Part shown: piece after piece, positions 35,890 to 50,118 of the stretch
Numbering within the stretch: the first letter of the stretch is position 1
Layout of the letters: the number at the start of each line of letters is the position of its first letter
NCBI RefSeq assembly: GCF_015775975.1
Contig: NZ_CP064056.1
Location: 930,001 to 994,000 of the forward strand
Length of the DNA: 64,000 nt
Reading direction: 5' to 3'
Source: Staphylococcus lloydii
GTDB taxonomy: Bacteria; Bacillota; Bacilli; Staphylococcales; Staphylococcaceae
Position numbers and translations under genes: made by a program
The notes under the pieces: generated by a model
Seen by the model: only the letters and a program-made list of their open reading frames with translations
The model's database searches: none
Told to the model about the DNA's origin: nothing

Positions 35890-37359
35890 GTGTACCAATA
35901 TAAAGATGACACGTTTACATTACATAATGATTTATATCAAATAAATATGGCAGAAACATACTGGAACGATGGGATACATGAAAGATTAGCTGTCTTTGAT
36001 TTATATTTTAGAACTATGCCATTTAATAGTGGATATGCAGTGTTTAATGGACTAAAACGTGTAATTGACTATATTAATTCTTTTCAATTTTCACAAACTG
36101 ATATTGATTATTTGAAATCAATTGGCTACAAAGAAGATTTTTTAGATTACTTGGCTACGTTGAAATTTACCGGCAATATCCGTTCAATGCAAGAAGGAGA
36201 ACTATGCTTTGGTAATGAACCTTTAATTAGAGTAGAAGCACCATTAATCCAAGCACAATTAATAGAAACGATGTTACTTAATATTGTTAATTTCCACACG
36301 TTAATAAGTACTAAAGCAAGTCGCATTAGACATGTTGCAAATAACGATACATTGATGGAGTTTGGTACGCGTAGAGCGCAAGAAGCAGACGCAGCATTGT
36401 GGGGAGCGAGAGCAGCATATATAGGTGGATTTAATTCAACAAGTAATGTACGCGCAGGTAAGTTGTTCAACATACCCGTTTCAGGTACACATGCACATGC
36501 TATGGTACAAGCTTATGGCGATGAATATGTAGCATTTAAAAAATACGCTGAACGTCATAAAGATTGTGTCTTTTTAGTTGATACTTTCCACACATTAAAA
36601 TCAGGCGTGCCAAATGCTATAAAAGTAGCCAAAGAATTAGGCGATAAAATTAATTTTATTGGTATTCGTTTAGATTCTGGTGATATCGCTTATTTATCGA
36701 AAGAAGCACGAGCTATGTTAGATGACGCAGGTTTTACAGAGGCTAAAATTATAGTTTCAAATGATTTGGACGAAGAAACAATTTCTAGTTTGAAAACACA
36801 AGGTGCTAGGGTAGATTCATGGGGAGTGGGTACTAAATTAATTACAGGATATGATCAACCCGCTTTAGGTGCAGTTTACAAACTCGTAGCTATTGAAGAT
36901 GAAGAAGGCAATTATTCAGATAGAATAAAACTTTCTAATAACGCCGAAAAAGTAACTACACCAGGCAAGAAAAACGTATATCGTATCATTAATAAAAACA
37001 CGCAAAAAGCAGAAGGGGATTACATTACTTTAGAAGATGAAAATCCAGATGCAGAATCTCCATTAAAGTTATTCCATCCAGTGCATACGTATAAGATGAA
37101 ATTTATAAAATCATTTATCGCTAAAGACTTACATCACAATATTTTTGAAGATGGTAAATTAGTTTATGAATTGCCAGATGAACAAGAAGCTCAAGCATAT
37201 TTAAAAGATAGTTTGTCTCATTTTTGGGAAGAAAATAAGCGTTATTTAAATCCACAAGAATATCCAGTCGATTTAAGTACAGCATGTTGGGAAAATAAAC
37301 ATAAGCGTATCTTTGAAGTAGCGGAACATGTTAAACAAATGGAGGAAGAACATGAGTAA
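35890..37359 (+). CDS. pncB: Nicotinate phosphoribosyltransferase
   Basis: A 489-residue NAPRTase, converting nicotinate plus PRPP to nicotinate mononucleotide. Conserved segments include [35 protein letters not shown], the active-site His region [12 protein letters not shown], and [13 protein letters not shown]. The GTG at 35890 has GGAGAGG about 5 bases upstream and aligns with the S. aureus start MYTYQDD; the longest frame begins 13 codons earlier. Its 3' end overlaps nadE by eight bases. Confidence 0.94.
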   Translation: MYQYKDDTFTLHNDLYQINMAETYWNDGIHERLAVFDLYFRTMPFNSGYAVFNGLKRVIDYINSFQFSQTDIDYLKSIGYKEDFLDYLATLKFTGNIRSMQEGELCFGNEPLIRVEAPLIQAQLIETMLLNIVNFHTLISTKASRIRHVANNDTLMEFGTRRAQEADAALWGARAAYIGGFNSTSNVRAGKLFNIPVSGTHAHAMVQAYGDEYVAFKKYAERHKDCVFLVDTFHTLKSGVPNAIKVAKELGDKINFIGIRLDSGDIAYLSKEARAMLDDAGFTEAKIIVSNDLDEETISSLKTQGARVDSWGVGTKLITGYDQPALGAVYKLVAIEDEEGNYSDRIKLSNNAEKVTTPGKKNVYRIINKNTQKAEGDYITLEDENPDAESPLKLFHPVHTYKMKFIKSFIAKDLHHNIFEDGKLVYELPDEQEAQAYLKDSLSHFWEENKRYLNPQEYPVDLSTACWENKHKRIFEVAEHVKQMEEEHE

Positions 37360-38173
37360 TTTACAAGATATTATCGTGAGAGAAATGCAAGTCAAACCAG
37401 AAATAGATAATGAAGTGGAAATGAGAAATATCTTACAATTTATAAAAAATTATGTGCAATCACATTCATTTATAAAATCTTTGGTATTGGGCATTTCCGG
37501 TGGCCAAGATTCAACATTAATGGGTAAATTACTTCAAATTGCCGTCACTGAATTAAGAAATGAAAATAGAGAGTGTAAATTCATTGCAGTCAAACTACCT
37601 TATGGACAACAAAAAGATGCTGACGAGGTAGAAGAAGCACTTAATTTTATTGAACCTGATGAAATAGTTACCGTTAACATTAAACCAGCAGTAGATCAAA
37701 GTATTCATTCCTTACGAGAAGCGGGCTATACGCTAACTGATTTCCAAAAAGGAAATGAAAAAGCGAGAGAACGAATGAAGGTCCAATTTGCGATAGCTGC
37801 AAATCAATCAGGCATCGTTGTTGGAACTGACCATTCAGCAGAAAATGTAACAGGCTTTTATACTAAATATGGTGACGGCGCAGCTGACATTGCACCGCTT
37901 TTTGGCTTGAATAAACGCCAAGGACGACAATTATTAAAATATTTGAATGCACCACAACAACTTTATAATAAAATACCAACAGCAGATCTTGAAGATGATA
38001 AACCGCAATTACCTGACGAAGAAGCGCTAGGCGTAACTTATGATCAAATAGATGATTATTTAGAAAATAAACCTGTGGCAAGCGATGCAAAAGACAAAAT
38101 AGAACAGCATTATGTTAGAAACGCTCATAAAAGAGAATTAGCCTATACGCGTTATAGCTGGCCTAAAAATTAA
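37352..38173 (+). CDS. nadE: NH3-dependent NAD synthetase
   Basis: A 273-residue NAD synthetase without a glutaminase domain, the ammonia-dependent form. The PP-loop is [15 protein letters not shown] near 45; [20 protein letters not shown] and [11 protein letters not shown] form the deamido-NAD site. It completes nicotinate salvage after PncB. The ATG at 37352 has GGAGGAAG upstream; longer starts would run deep into pncB. Eight-base overlap with pncB indicates translational coupling. Confidence 0.96.
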   Translation: MSNLQDIIVREMQVKPEIDNEVEMRNILQFIKNYVQSHSFIKSLVLGISGGQDSTLMGKLLQIAVTELRNENRECKFIAVKLPYGQQKDADEVEEALNFIEPDEIVTVNIKPAVDQSIHSLREAGYTLTDFQKGNEKARERMKVQFAIAANQSGIVVGTDHSAENVTGFYTKYGDGAADIAPLFGLNKRQGRQLLKYLNAPQQLYNKIPTADLEDDKPQLPDEEALGVTYDQIDDYLENKPVASDAKDKIEQHYVRNAHKRELAYTRYSWPKN

Positions 38174-38245
38174 TTTATCGTGACAAATGATGATTACGCT
38201 GATAAAATAATCTAGATTTTAATGTGATGAAAGAGGGAAAGAGTA

Positions 38246-38824
38246 ATGTCTGTTATAGCATCAAACCCATGGTTAATGGTTTTAGCAATATTTGTTATTA
38301 ATGTTGCATATGTCACTTGTTTAACTATGCGTACTATTTTAACGTTAAAGGGATATCGTTACATCGCTGCAGTAGTAAGTTTTGTTGAAGTACTTGTTTA
38401 TGTAGTAGGATTAGGATTAGTTATGTCTAGTTTAGATCAAATTCAAAACATAGTTGCTTATGCTTTCGGTTTCTCAATTGGTATCATTGTAGGAATGAAA
38501 ATCGAAGAGAAGTTGGCACTTGGCTATACAGTCGTGAATGTAACTTCTTCTGAGTATGAATTAGATTTAGCAACACAACTTAGAGATTTAGGTTACGGAG
38601 TTACACACTATACCGCACATGGTAGAGATGGTTATCGTTTAGTAGTTCAAATCTTAACGCCTAGAAGATTTGAATTTAAATTAATTGAAACGATAAAACA
38701 AATCGATGCAAAAGCTTTCGTAATTGCATATGAACCACGTACAATTCATGGTGGTTTCTGGGCTAAAGGATTAAAAACTAAAAAGCTTAAACAATACGAT
38801 ACGGATGAAGTTGAATCTATATGA
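38246..38824 (+). CDS. UPF0316/DUF2179 membrane protein (YebE-like)
   Basis: A 192-residue protein with three membrane helices in the first 85 residues and a C-terminal DUF2179 domain (about 100-190: [21 protein letters not shown]). UPF0316 is widespread in Firmicutes with no known function. It lies next to the NETI gene with a four-base overlap, as in S. aureus and B. subtilis, near purB. GAGGGAAAG precedes the ATG. Confidence 0.9.
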   Translation: MSVIASNPWLMVLAIFVINVAYVTCLTMRTILTLKGYRYIAAVVSFVEVLVYVVGLGLVMSSLDQIQNIVAYAFGFSIGIIVGMKIEEKLALGYTVVNVTSSEYELDLATQLRDLGYGVTHYTAHGRDGYRLVVQILTPRRFEFKLIETIKQIDAKAFVIAYEPRTIHGGFWAKGLKTKKLKQYDTDEVESI

Positions 38825-39006
38825 AGAAACAACAAAAATTTCAAGTCGCAGAAAACGAAACGATTCAAGACTGTTTACAACGTATGAGAGAACAAGGTTA
38901 TATGCCTGTAAAACGTTTTGAAAAGCCAGTGTATAAAGAAGATAACAATGGAAAAATTGAAGTTTTAAGACAAGAAATAGAATTTGTCGGTAAATTAATC
39001 GAATAA
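38821..39006 (+). CDS. NETI motif-containing protein
   Basis: A 61-residue basic protein with the motif [11 protein letters not shown] near residue 12, which names the family (YebG type). Function unknown. It overlaps the UPF0316 gene by four bases (ATGA). The composition (30% charged) suggests a cytoplasmic nucleic-acid or protein-binding role, unproven. A weak hairpin at 39011-39050 follows. Confidence 0.88.
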   Translation: MKKQQKFQVAENETIQDCLQRMREQGYMPVKRFEKPVYKEDNNGKIEVLRQEIEFVGKLIE

Positions 39007-39114
39007 ATAATCAGCTAATGGTTGAGATAACGATGTTTTGTATCTCAGCCATTTTTAATGCTAAGCAATGTTAACTTAAAAGGTTTATACTTTTGGCATT
39101 AATTCTGTTAAACT

Positions 39115-39153
39115 AAAGTTGAACTTACAAACACGAACTTTATAGATAAAGTT
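39115..39153 (+). promoter_or_regulatory. Possible PurR box upstream of purB
   Basis: AAACACGAACTTT (39129-39141) agrees with the PurBox consensus at 11 of 13 positions, including the CGAAC core. AAAGTT (39115-39120) and AACTTT (39136-39141) flank it as inverted copies, and a third AAAGTT lies at 39148. S. aureus PurR controls purine genes with such sites; this one is inferred. Confidence 0.35.
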
Positions 39154-39203
39154 ATCTGTAATGTCCATGTTTTGCTGTTTGTAACATATAAAAATATGAA
39201 TGA

Positions 39204-40514
<1,311 letters not shown>

Positions 40515-40633
40515 TATCAGTTCTTTTAGTAAGCTTTTGAGATTATTTTGATTTTTTCAAGGGAAATTACTACACTTTAATGCGTTAGTACGTTAAAATT
40601 GGATTAAATTGAAATATACAGGGGTTGTTTTTT

Positions 40634-40936
40634 ATGCAAATTGAAAAATTAAGAGGACAAGCGTTAGATGAATTATTTGATGCGATATTGACTCTTGAGA
40701 CACGTGAAGAATGTTATCAATTTTTTGATGACTTATGCACTGTCAATGAGCTACAATCTTTATCTCAAAGATTACAAGTTGCTAAGATGATAAAGCAAGG
40801 TTATACGTATGCGACAATAGAACAAGAATCTGGTGCGTCGACTGCAACGATTTCACGCGTGAAAAGATCACTCCAATGGGGCAACGACGCATATACCATG
40901 ATATTAGAGCGTATGAATATTGAAACTACTGACTAA
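40634..40936 (+). CDS. yerC: YerC/YecD family TrpR-related protein
   Basis: A 100-residue helical DNA-binding protein of the TrpR-like YerC/YecD family, with helix-turn-helix QGYTYATIEQESGASTATISRVKRSLQ (about 58-82). No ligand or operator is known. Start ATG 40634, with AGGGG 9 bases before it; a TTG three codons upstream lacks room. In Bacillus yerC lies near pcrB-pcrA, as here (1 kb). Confidence 0.88.
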   Translation: MQIEKLRGQALDELFDAILTLETREECYQFFDDLCTVNELQSLSQRLQVAKMIKQGYTYATIEQESGASTATISRVKRSLQWGNDAYTMILERMNIETTD

Positions 40937-41012
40937 TCAACTTTCGTTATAAGATAACAAAGTTTAAAACATGTTGATTTTTATATAAATAATCATATTT
41001 ATTATTGTTAAG

Positions 41013-41056
41013 CTGGGAGCGCACTCTTTTAGGTGTGCTCTCAGTTTTTATTTTTA
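41013..41056 (+). terminator. Terminator of yerC
   Basis: A 12-bp stem (41013-41024 with 41033-41044) with one G-U pair, followed by T5, A, T5. Confidence 0.88.
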
Positions 41057-41091
41057 ATCAAAACGCTTGTTTAATATGATAGATTTCGTAT

Positions 41092-41124
41092 AATAATTGT
41101 TAGCAATTATTATAATTATTAAAA
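41092..41124 (+). promoter_or_regulatory. AT-rich palindrome upstream of vanY
   Basis: AATAATTG, TTAG, CAATTATT is a perfect inverted repeat (41092-41111). It runs into TTATAATTATTAAAA (41110-41124), which agrees at 13 of 14 fixed positions with the PerR/Fur-type box TTATAATnATTATAA. Base composition makes chance matches easy; control by PerR or Fur is only a suggestion. Confidence 0.3.
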
Positions 41125-41175
41125 TGTTTATAGTGTAATAATAAATATACGATTTAGAGTTATGAAGGGGAGTTA

Positions 41176-41865
41176 ATGGTAGTGAAAAAGAAATTTTTCG
41201 GAGGCATTACTATTGTTGTAATAATTAGTTTTATTGTGTTTATTTGTTGCTTTTTGTTTACGCGTCATGATAGAGACGAGGAAGCCTTAAATTATAAAAT
41301 AGTTAAGCCGAAAAACGCGTTACCAATCATTACAAAAGAACATGGTGTAACGAAAGTAAATGGTCATGTTATAGTAAATAAACACTATACATTACCGCCT
41401 TCTCATAAACCGGGCGAAGATAAACATGCCAAAAAACAATTAAACAAATTACTAGCAAAAGCTAAGAAAGACAATGTTGATTTGAAATTCCGTAGTGGTT
41501 ATAGAAGTTACCAAGATCAGCAAGACATTATGAAGAAATTTGTTAAAGAAGAAGGCAAGAATCAAGCTAAACACTATACAGCCGTTCCTGGCCATTCTGA
41601 ACATCAAACAGGCTTAGCCTTTGATGTTGGTACCGATGCACCTATGCAAGACTTTAAAAAGGATTTTGGAAAATCAAAAGAAGGTAAATGGTTAGCGCAA
41701 CATGCACCTAAATATGGTTTTATTATTCGTTATCCAAAAGGACAAGAAAAAGAAACAGGCTATTCTTATGAAGCTTGGCATATCAGATATGTAGGACGAG
41801 ATTTAGCGGAAATTATTAATGGCGAACATACTAATTTAGAAACGTATTACAATTTACCAAATTAA
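41176..41865 (+). CDS. D-alanyl-D-alanine carboxypeptidase, VanY type (M15)
   Basis: A 229-residue protein with an N-terminal membrane anchor (about 8-29) and an extracytoplasmic M15B peptidase domain. Zinc ligands and catalytic Glu lie in SEHQTGLAFD (His, Asp) and YEAWHIRYVG (Glu, His); the substrate-binding RSGYRSYQDQ is near 97. It trims the terminal D-Ala of cell-wall stem peptides. It is not in a van resistance cluster. ATG 41176 or GTG 41182 could be the start; GGGGAG fits the GTG better. Confidence 0.88.
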   Translation: MVVKKKFFGGITIVVIISFIVFICCFLFTRHDRDEEALNYKIVKPKNALPIITKEHGVTKVNGHVIVNKHYTLPPSHKPGEDKHAKKQLNKLLAKAKKDNVDLKFRSGYRSYQDQQDIMKKFVKEEGKNQAKHYTAVPGHSEHQTGLAFDVGTDAPMQDFKKDFGKSKEGKWLAQHAPKYGFIIRYPKGQEKETGYSYEAWHIRYVGRDLAEIINGEHTNLETYYNLPN

Positions 41866-41894
41866 ACAATAATTGAAATAGTGTAAAAAAGTAG

Positions 41895-41927
41895 AAAATC
41901 ACCTTAAATATTAAGGTGATTTTTTGC
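41895..41927 (+). terminator. Terminator of the vanY-type gene
   Basis: An 11-bp perfect stem (41895-41905 with 41913-41923) followed by TTTTTT. Confidence 0.9.
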
Positions 41928-41996
41928 GTCAATTTTAGAACTCAAATAATAAAAATGATATAATCATATGTATGCGATATGGAGGAGTAACAAATA

Positions 41997-42689
41997 ATGT
42001 ATAACGTTAAAGAGTGGAAACATATATTTAAATTAGATCCTGCAAAATCCATTAGTGATGAGGATTTAGAGCAACTGTGTATGTCTAATACCGATGCCAT
42101 TATAATAGGTGGGACGGACAATGTGACAGAAGATAATGTCATTCAATTAATGAGTCGTGTTAGAAGATATCCTTTACCATTAGCGTTAGAAATTTCAAAT
42201 GTGGAAAGTGTAATGCCCGGTTTTGATTTTTACTTTGTACCGACAGTATTGAATAGTCAAGATGTTACATATCATAATGGTATTTTATTAGATGCATTGA
42301 AACAATTTGGTCATGTCATAGATTTTGAAGAAGTAGTATTTGAAGGTTATGTCGTATTAAATCCAGACAGTAAGGTCGCACAAAAGACACAAGCTAAGAC
42401 AGATTTAACAGTTGATGATATTGAAGCCTATGCACAAATGATAAACGAAATGTATAAATTACCCGTTATGTATTTAGAATACAGTGGTCAATATGGTGAC
42501 ATAGATATGGTAAAAGCTGCCGCTAATATGTTAACTGAAACTCAATTATTTTATGGCGGGGGCATTGACAGTTATGAATCTGCCCGCACAATGGCAGAAT
42601 TTGCCGATACAATAATTGTGGGTGACGTTATATATCAAGATATTAAAAAAGCATTAAAAACAGTAAAAATAAAGGAGTTACCTAAATGA
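41997..42689 (+). CDS. pcrB: Heptaprenylglyceryl phosphate synthase PcrB
   Basis: A 230-residue TIM-barrel prenyltransferase related to archaeal GGGPS. It adds a heptaprenyl chain to sn-glycerol-1-phosphate. Conserved motifs are [15 protein letters not shown] near 34, YLEYSGQYG near 160 and [12 protein letters not shown] near 185. GGAGGAG precedes the ATG. It overlaps pcrA by four bases and heads the pcrB-pcrA-ligA-camS operon. In bacteria the lipid product is dephosphorylated and acetylated; its use is unclear. Confidence 0.93.
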   Translation: MYNVKEWKHIFKLDPAKSISDEDLEQLCMSNTDAIIIGGTDNVTEDNVIQLMSRVRRYPLPLALEISNVESVMPGFDFYFVPTVLNSQDVTYHNGILLDALKQFGHVIDFEEVVFEGYVVLNPDSKVAQKTQAKTDLTVDDIEAYAQMINEMYKLPVMYLEYSGQYGDIDMVKAAANMLTETQLFYGGGIDSYESARTMAEFADTIIVGDVIYQDIKKALKTVKIKELPK

Positions 42690-44881
42690 ATGCGTTAGTA
42701 AATAAAATGAACGATGAACAAAGCCAAGCGGTACGAAATACAGAAGGACCATTATTAATTATGGCTGGTGCAGGTTCGGGGAAAACTCGTGTACTAACAC
42801 ACCGCATTGCTTATTTATTAGACGAGAAAAGTGTGTCTCCATATAATATTTTAGCCATTACCTTTACGAATAAAGCTGCGCGCGAGATGAAAGAGAGAGT
42901 TGAAACTTTAGTGGGTGAAGAAGCCCAAGTTATTTGGATGTCTACCTTTCACTCAATGTGTGTAAGAATTTTACGTCGTGATGCGGATAGAATTGGCATT
43001 GAACGTAATTTCACAATTATCGACCCAACAGACCAAAAATCAGTAATCAAAGATGTACTGAAATCAGAGAACATTGATAGTAAACGTTTTGAACCAAGAA
43101 TGTTCATCGGGGCAATAAGTAATTTGAAAAATGAATTGAAAACGCCAGAAGACGCTCAAAAAGAAGCGAATGACTACCATTCACAAATGGTAGCAACTGT
43201 GTATAGAGGTTATCAACGTCAATTATCACGTAATGAAGCATTGGATTTTGATGATTTAATCATGACGACAATCAATTTATTTGAACGTGTGCCAGAAGTT
43301 TTAGAATATTATCAAAATAAATTCCAATATATTCATGTTGACGAATATCAAGATACGAACAAAGCACAATATACGTTAGTTAAATTATTAGCAAGTAAAT
43401 TTAAAAATCTTTGTGTAGTTGGAGATTCTGATCAATCTATTTATGGTTGGCGTGGCGCTGACATTCAAAATATCTTATCTTTTGAAGAAGACTATCCTGA
43501 AGCTAAAACAATATTTTTAGAACAAAATTATCGTTCAACAAAAACGATTTTAACTGCTGCCAACGAAGTGATTAAAAATAACTCTGAACGTAAACCGAAA
43601 GGATTATGGACGGGGAACACACAAGGAGAAAAAATACATTATTATGAAGCTATGACCGAACGTGATGAAGCGGAATACGTAGTGAAAGAAATAATGAAGC
43701 AGCAAAAAAATAATAAAAAATATAAAGATATGGCTATACTTTATCGTACGAATGCTCAGTCACGTGTACTTGAAGAAACGTTTATGAAATCAAACATTCC
43801 ATATACAATGGTTGGTGGACAAAAGTTCTATGACAGAAAAGAAATTAAAGATATTCTAAGCTATTTAAGAATAGTGGCTAACAGTAATGATGACATTAGT
43901 TTACAACGTATTATCAATGTTCCTAAAAGAGGTGTTGGACCGTCTTCAGTAGAAAAAATACAAAAATATGCTGTAGATAATGATATTAGTATGTTTGATG
44001 CTTTAGGTGAAGTTGATTTTATTGGTTTATCAAAAAAAGTAACGCAAGAATGTATTAATTTTTATGAGCTCATCCAAAATTTAATTAAAGAACAAGAATT
44101 CTTAGAAATCAGTGAGATTGTTGAAGAAATAATGCAAAAATCTGGTTACAGAGAGATGTTAGAAAAAGAACAAACATTAGAATCACGTAGTCGTCTTGAG
44201 AATATAGATGAATTTATGTCAGTTCCTAAAGATTATGAAAAAAATACGCCTTTAGAAGAGCAGTCTTTAATTAATTTCTTAACAGACTTATCGCTAGTTG
44301 CAGATATAGATGAAGCACAAATAGAAAATGGCGTAACATTAATGACAATGCACTCTGCTAAAGGTCTTGAATTTCCAATTGTCTTTATTATGGGTATGGA
44401 AGAATCATTGTTCCCACATATCAGAGCAATCAAAAGCGATGATGACCATGAAATGGAAGAAGAACGTAGAATTTGCTATGTAGCGATTACAAGAGCTGAA
44501 GAAGAATTATATATTACGCATGCGACTTCAAGAATGTTATTTGGACGTTCTCAATCCAATTTACCGTCTCGTTTCCTTAAAGAAATTCCTGAGAGCTTAT
44601 TAGAAGATGTAAAAGGTACAAGTAAAGCTGCGACGAAATTCAATAGTGCAACTAAAAAACCGCAAAAAAGAGGCTTTAGTAAACAGGTTCGATCTAGCAA
44701 GCAACAAAACAACACAACTTGGAATGTTGGAGATAAAGTTATCCATAAATCATGGGGCGAAGGTATGGTAAGTAATGTTTCAGAGAAGAATGGTTCAGTA
44801 GAATTAGACATTATTTTCAAATCTGAGGGGCCTAAACGTTTATTAGCACAATTTGCACCAATTGAAAAAAAGGGGGAATAA
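42686..44881 (+). CDS. pcrA: ATP-dependent DNA helicase PcrA
   Basis: A 731-residue UvrD/Rep superfamily 1A 3'-5' helicase, essential in repair and plasmid rolling-circle replication and in removing RecA. Motifs: Q-motif and Walker [24 protein letters not shown] (Ia), VDEYQDTN (II), [14 protein letters not shown] (III), LEQNYRST (IV), [10 protein letters not shown] (V) and YVAITRAEE (VI). The C-terminal part from residue 670 is a Tudor-like RNA polymerase-binding module ([17 protein letters not shown]). Overlaps pcrB, followed by ligA after three bases. Confidence 0.98.
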   Translation: MNALVNKMNDEQSQAVRNTEGPLLIMAGAGSGKTRVLTHRIAYLLDEKSVSPYNILAITFTNKAAREMKERVETLVGEEAQVIWMSTFHSMCVRILRRDADRIGIERNFTIIDPTDQKSVIKDVLKSENIDSKRFEPRMFIGAISNLKNELKTPEDAQKEANDYHSQMVATVYRGYQRQLSRNEALDFDDLIMTTINLFERVPEVLEYYQNKFQYIHVDEYQDTNKAQYTLVKLLASKFKNLCVVGDSDQSIYGWRGADIQNILSFEEDYPEAKTIFLEQNYRSTKTILTAANEVIKNNSERKPKGLWTGNTQGEKIHYYEAMTERDEAEYVVKEIMKQQKNNKKYKDMAILYRTNAQSRVLEETFMKSNIPYTMVGGQKFYDRKEIKDILSYLRIVANSNDDISLQRIINVPKRGVGPSSVEKIQKYAVDNDISMFDALGEVDFIGLSKKVTQECINFYELIQNLIKEQEFLEISEIVEEIMQKSGYREMLEKEQTLESRSRLENIDEFMSVPKDYEKNTPLEEQSLINFLTDLSLVADIDEAQIENGVTLMTMHSAKGLEFPIVFIMGMEESLFPHIRAIKSDDDHEMEEERRICYVAITRAEEELYITHATSRMLFGRSQSNLPSRFLKEIPESLLEDVKGTSKAATKFNSATKKPQKRGFSKQVRSSKQQNNTTWNVGDKVIHKSWGEGMVSNVSEKNGSVELDIIFKSEGPKRLLAQFAPIEKKGE

Positions 44882-46891
<2,010 letters not shown>

Positions 46892-46903
46892 AGGGGATCT
46901 TGC

Positions 46904-48115
46904 ATGAAACGGACGTTAATTTTAATTTTATCCGCAATAATTTTATTATCAGCATGTGGCACTAATGACAATGACAAGAAAGACTCATCTAACGATAAAC
47001 AATCTACGAAAAATGATTCGGGCTCTGTTAAAAAAATTGCTACAGATAAAAATGTTCAAGGCAGCAATTACAGAACGATTTTGCCGTTTAAAGAGAGTCA
47101 AAGTCGTGGATTATTACAAGATAATATGGCAAATAGTTATAATGGTGAAGATTTCGAAGATGGATTGTTAGATTTGAGTAAACAAGTCTTTCCGACTAAA
47201 GACTACTTATATCAAGATGGGCAATATTTAGATAAAGATACAACGAACGCTTATTTAAAACCGAAATATACTAAAGCCGAAATCGATAAAATGAGTAGCT
47301 CTGAACGTAAAGATAAAAACGCTAACGAAAATTTAGGTTTAAACCCTTCACATAATGGTGAAACAGACCCTGAAAAAATAGCTAAAAATTCTCCTGCGTA
47401 TTTATCAAATATTTTAGAACAAGATTTTTATGATAAAGGCGATACTAAAGGAAAAAATATTAAAGGTATGACAATCGGTTTAGCTATGAATGGTACATAC
47501 TACTATCAAAAAGAAAAAGATGGAGATACCTTTAGTAAAAAGTTAGATGATAAAGAAATTAAAAAGCAAGGTAAACAAATGGCTAGTGAAATTTTATCAA
47601 GATTAAGAGAAAATAAAGATTTGAAAGATATTCCAATTCATTTTGCAATTTATAAACAATCTGGAGAGAACGCAATTATCCCTGGTGAGTTTGTTGCAGG
47701 TTCGACTGCTGAAAAAGGTAAGACACGTATTAATGAATGGAAAAACATTAGCCAAAAATCTGTATTATTACCGTCTGATGAAGCGGGAGATATAGACGAA
47801 ACTTTAAATAATAACTTTAAGCAATTTAACGACAATCTCCAATCTTATTTCAATAACTTTACGCAAGCGGTAGGAACAGTGAAGTTTGAAAATAAAAAAG
47901 CAAAATCATTGTCGGTTGATTTACCGATTGATTATTATAGTAAAGCAGAAACAATCGGTATTACACAGTATGTAACGCAACAAGCGGATAAATACTTTAG
48001 TGATATAGACGAATATGAAATTCATATCAAAGATGGTAATAATCCAAAAGCATTAATTAGTAAATCAAAAGACGAAGACGAACCAAAAGTTCACATTTAT
48101 ACTAATAGTAACTAA
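46904..48115 (+). CDS. camS: CamS sex pheromone lipoprotein
   Basis: A 403-residue lipoprotein. The signal peptide ends in the lipobox LLSAC (Cys18), followed by an Asn/Asp/Lys-rich linker. The mature part belongs to the CamS family; the signal peptide of S. aureus CamS gives rise to the cAM373-like pheromone peptide AIFILAS. Here the signal core reads LILSAIILLSA, so the released peptide would differ. GAGGGGAT precedes the ATG. Last gene of the pcrB operon. Confidence 0.93.
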   Translation: MKRTLILILSAIILLSACGTNDNDKKDSSNDKQSTKNDSGSVKKIATDKNVQGSNYRTILPFKESQSRGLLQDNMANSYNGEDFEDGLLDLSKQVFPTKDYLYQDGQYLDKDTTNAYLKPKYTKAEIDKMSSSERKDKNANENLGLNPSHNGETDPEKIAKNSPAYLSNILEQDFYDKGDTKGKNIKGMTIGLAMNGTYYYQKEKDGDTFSKKLDDKEIKKQGKQMASEILSRLRENKDLKDIPIHFAIYKQSGENAIIPGEFVAGSTAEKGKTRINEWKNISQKSVLLPSDEAGDIDETLNNNFKQFNDNLQSYFNNFTQAVGTVKFENKKAKSLSVDLPIDYYSKAETIGITQYVTQQADKYFSDIDEYEIHIKDGNNPKALISKSKDEDEPKVHIYTNSN

Positions 48116-48124
48116 AGATATTAT

Positions 48125-48165
48125 AAAAACACGTTGTCGCATAAAATTTGTGACAACGTGTTTTT
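48125..48165 (+). terminator. Terminator of the pcrB-camS operon
   Basis: A 14-bp perfect stem (48125-48138 with 48152-48165), A-run left and T-run right. In S. aureus the proline transporter gene putP lies between camS and gatC; here the gap (48116-48344) is empty apart from this terminator. Confidence 0.9.
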
Positions 48166-48344
48166 AATATTAAAATATAAAGATATTCTATGATGAAGGT
48201 ATGAAGTCATCTAAATATAAAAAATTGGTCATGCGAAGTATTATAGATTGAATAATCAATGATTTTTAACGAAAAATTTAGATTTTTGGATGAAATTTTG
48301 ATACAATTTTGTAGTGAATGAGTAAAAGGAGGCTTTTTAATATA

Positions 48345-48647
48345 ATGGCTAAAGTTACACGTGAAGAAGTTAAACATATAGCTAATTTAGCTAGACTTCA
48401 AATTTCTGAAGATGAAACGACTGAAATGCAAGAAACATTAGAAACAATTTTAAATTTTGCTAATCAAATCGATTCTGCAAATACAAGTGATATTGAACCC
48501 ACAAATCACGTACTAGATTTACAAAATGTATTACGTGAAGACAAAGCAGAAGAGGGTATTCCTCAAGAGCTTGCATTAAAAAATGCGAAAGAAACGGAAG
48601 ATGGACAGTTTAAAGTACCATCTATCATGAATGAGGAGGACGCTTAA
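48345..48647 (+). CDS. gatC: Asp-tRNA(Asn)/Glu-tRNA(Gln) amidotransferase subunit C
   Basis: A 100-residue GatC, the small subunit that holds GatA to GatB. It shows [16 protein letters not shown] near 4, the [18 protein letters not shown] belt near 62 and the ending [10 protein letters not shown]. The ATG at 48345 lies 10 bases after AAGGAGG; the longer frame is rejected. One base separates it from gatA, so translation is coupled. Confidence 0.96.
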   Translation: MAKVTREEVKHIANLARLQISEDETTEMQETLETILNFANQIDSANTSDIEPTNHVLDLQNVLREDKAEEGIPQELALKNAKETEDGQFKVPSIMNEEDA

Positions 48648-48648
48648 A

Positions 48649-50106
48649 ATGACCATCCGTTACGAATCTGTGGAAAACCTAATTAAACTAATTGAAAATA
48701 AAGAAATAACACCGTCTCAAATCGTTAATGATATATACGATGCAATCGAAGAGACAGATCCAACAATCAAATCTTTTCTTGCATTAGACAAAGAGAATGC
48801 TTTAGCAAAAGCTAAAGAACTTGATGAGTTACAAGCTAAAGGCCAAATTGAAGGTAAATTATTTGGTATTCCTATGGGTATCAAAGATAACATCATTACT
48901 GAAGGTGTAGAAACTACATGTGCAAGTAAAATGTTAGAAGGCTTTGTACCGATTTATGAATCAACTGTGATGAATAAATTAAAAGATGAAAATGCAGTGT
49001 TAATCGGTAAGTTAAACATGGATGAATTTGCAATGGGTGGTTCTACAGAGACATCTTATTATAAAAAAACAGTTAACCCATTCGATCATACTGCAGTACC
49101 TGGTGGTTCTTCAGGTGGTTCAGCTGCAGCAGTTGCAGCAGGCTTAGTACCATTTAGTTTAGGTTCAGATACTGGTGGTTCAATCCGTCAACCTGCAGCT
49201 TATTGCGGTATTGTAGGCATGAAACCTACATATGGTCGCGTATCACGTTTTGGACTAGTAGCGTTTGCATCTTCATTAGACCAAATTGGTCCTTTAACAC
49301 GTAATGTTAAAGATAATGCTTTAGTATTGGAAGCTATTACTGGTGTAGATGAAAATGATTCTACAAGCGCACCTGTAACTGATGCTGATTATTCAGCTGA
49401 TATCGGCCAAGATATTAAAGGATTAAAAGTAGCATTACCGAAAGAATACTTAGGCGAAGGTGTATCAGAAGATGTTAAATCTGCAGTGAAAGATGCAGTT
49501 GAAACATTAAAATCACTTGGCGCAACAGTAGATGAAGTTTCATTACCTAATACGAAATATGGTATACCTTCATATTATGTTATTGCATCATCTGAAGCAT
49601 CATCAAACTTATCTCGTTTCGATGGCATTAGATATGGTTATCATTCAACAGAAGCTAAATCTTTAGAAGAATTATATAAAATGTCAAGAAGTGAAGGTTT
49701 TGGCGAAGAAGTTAAGCGTCGTATCCTTTTAGGTACATTTGCGTTAAGTTCTGGTTATTATGATGCATTTTACAAAAAGTCTCAAAAAGTTAGAACTTTA
49801 ATTAAAAATGATTTTGATAATATCTTTGAAGATTATGATGTTGTTGTCGGACCAACTGCTCCTACAACAGCGTTTAATATTGGTGAGGAAATTGACGATC
49901 CATTAACAATGTATGCGAATGATTTATTAACTACTCCAGTAAATCTAGCTGGTTTGCCAGGTATTTCAGTACCATGTGGACTTTCAAATAATCGCCCAAT
50001 TGGCTTACAGTTCATTGGTAAACCATTCGATGAGAAAACGTTATATCGTGTCGCTTATCAATATGAAACACAATTTAACTTTCATGATAAATACGAAAAA
50101 TTATAA
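48649..50106 (+). CDS. gatA: Asp-tRNA(Asn)/Glu-tRNA(Gln) amidotransferase subunit A
   Basis: A 485-residue amidase-signature enzyme that frees ammonia from glutamine. The Ser-cisSer-Lys triad lies in [10 protein letters not shown] (Lys near 79), [14 protein letters not shown] and [15 protein letters not shown] (Ser near 153 and 178). Start at 48649, with GAGGAGGAC in the end of gatC; a longer frame from 48631 would start in that site. Part of gatCAB, used where Gln-tRNA synthetase is absent. Confidence 0.97.
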   Translation: MTIRYESVENLIKLIENKEITPSQIVNDIYDAIEETDPTIKSFLALDKENALAKAKELDELQAKGQIEGKLFGIPMGIKDNIITEGVETTCASKMLEGFVPIYESTVMNKLKDENAVLIGKLNMDEFAMGGSTETSYYKKTVNPFDHTAVPGGSSGGSAAAVAAGLVPFSLGSDTGGSIRQPAAYCGIVGMKPTYGRVSRFGLVAFASSLDQIGPLTRNVKDNALVLEAITGVDENDSTSAPVTDADYSADIGQDIKGLKVALPKEYLGEGVSEDVKSAVKDAVETLKSLGATVDEVSLPNTKYGIPSYYVIASSEASSNLSRFDGIRYGYHSTEAKSLEELYKMSRSEGFGEEVKRRILLGTFALSSGYYDAFYKKSQKVRTLIKNDFDNIFEDYDVVVGPTAPTTAFNIGEEIDDPLTMYANDLLTTPVNLAGLPGISVPCGLSNNRPIGLQFIGKPFDEKTLYRVAYQYETQFNFHDKYEKL

Positions 50107-50118
50107 GGAGTGGAAATA

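Noticed and set aside
41942..42142. 66-codon minus-strand frame over the pcrB start
   Set aside because: Antisense to the conserved pcrB N-terminus without start signal.
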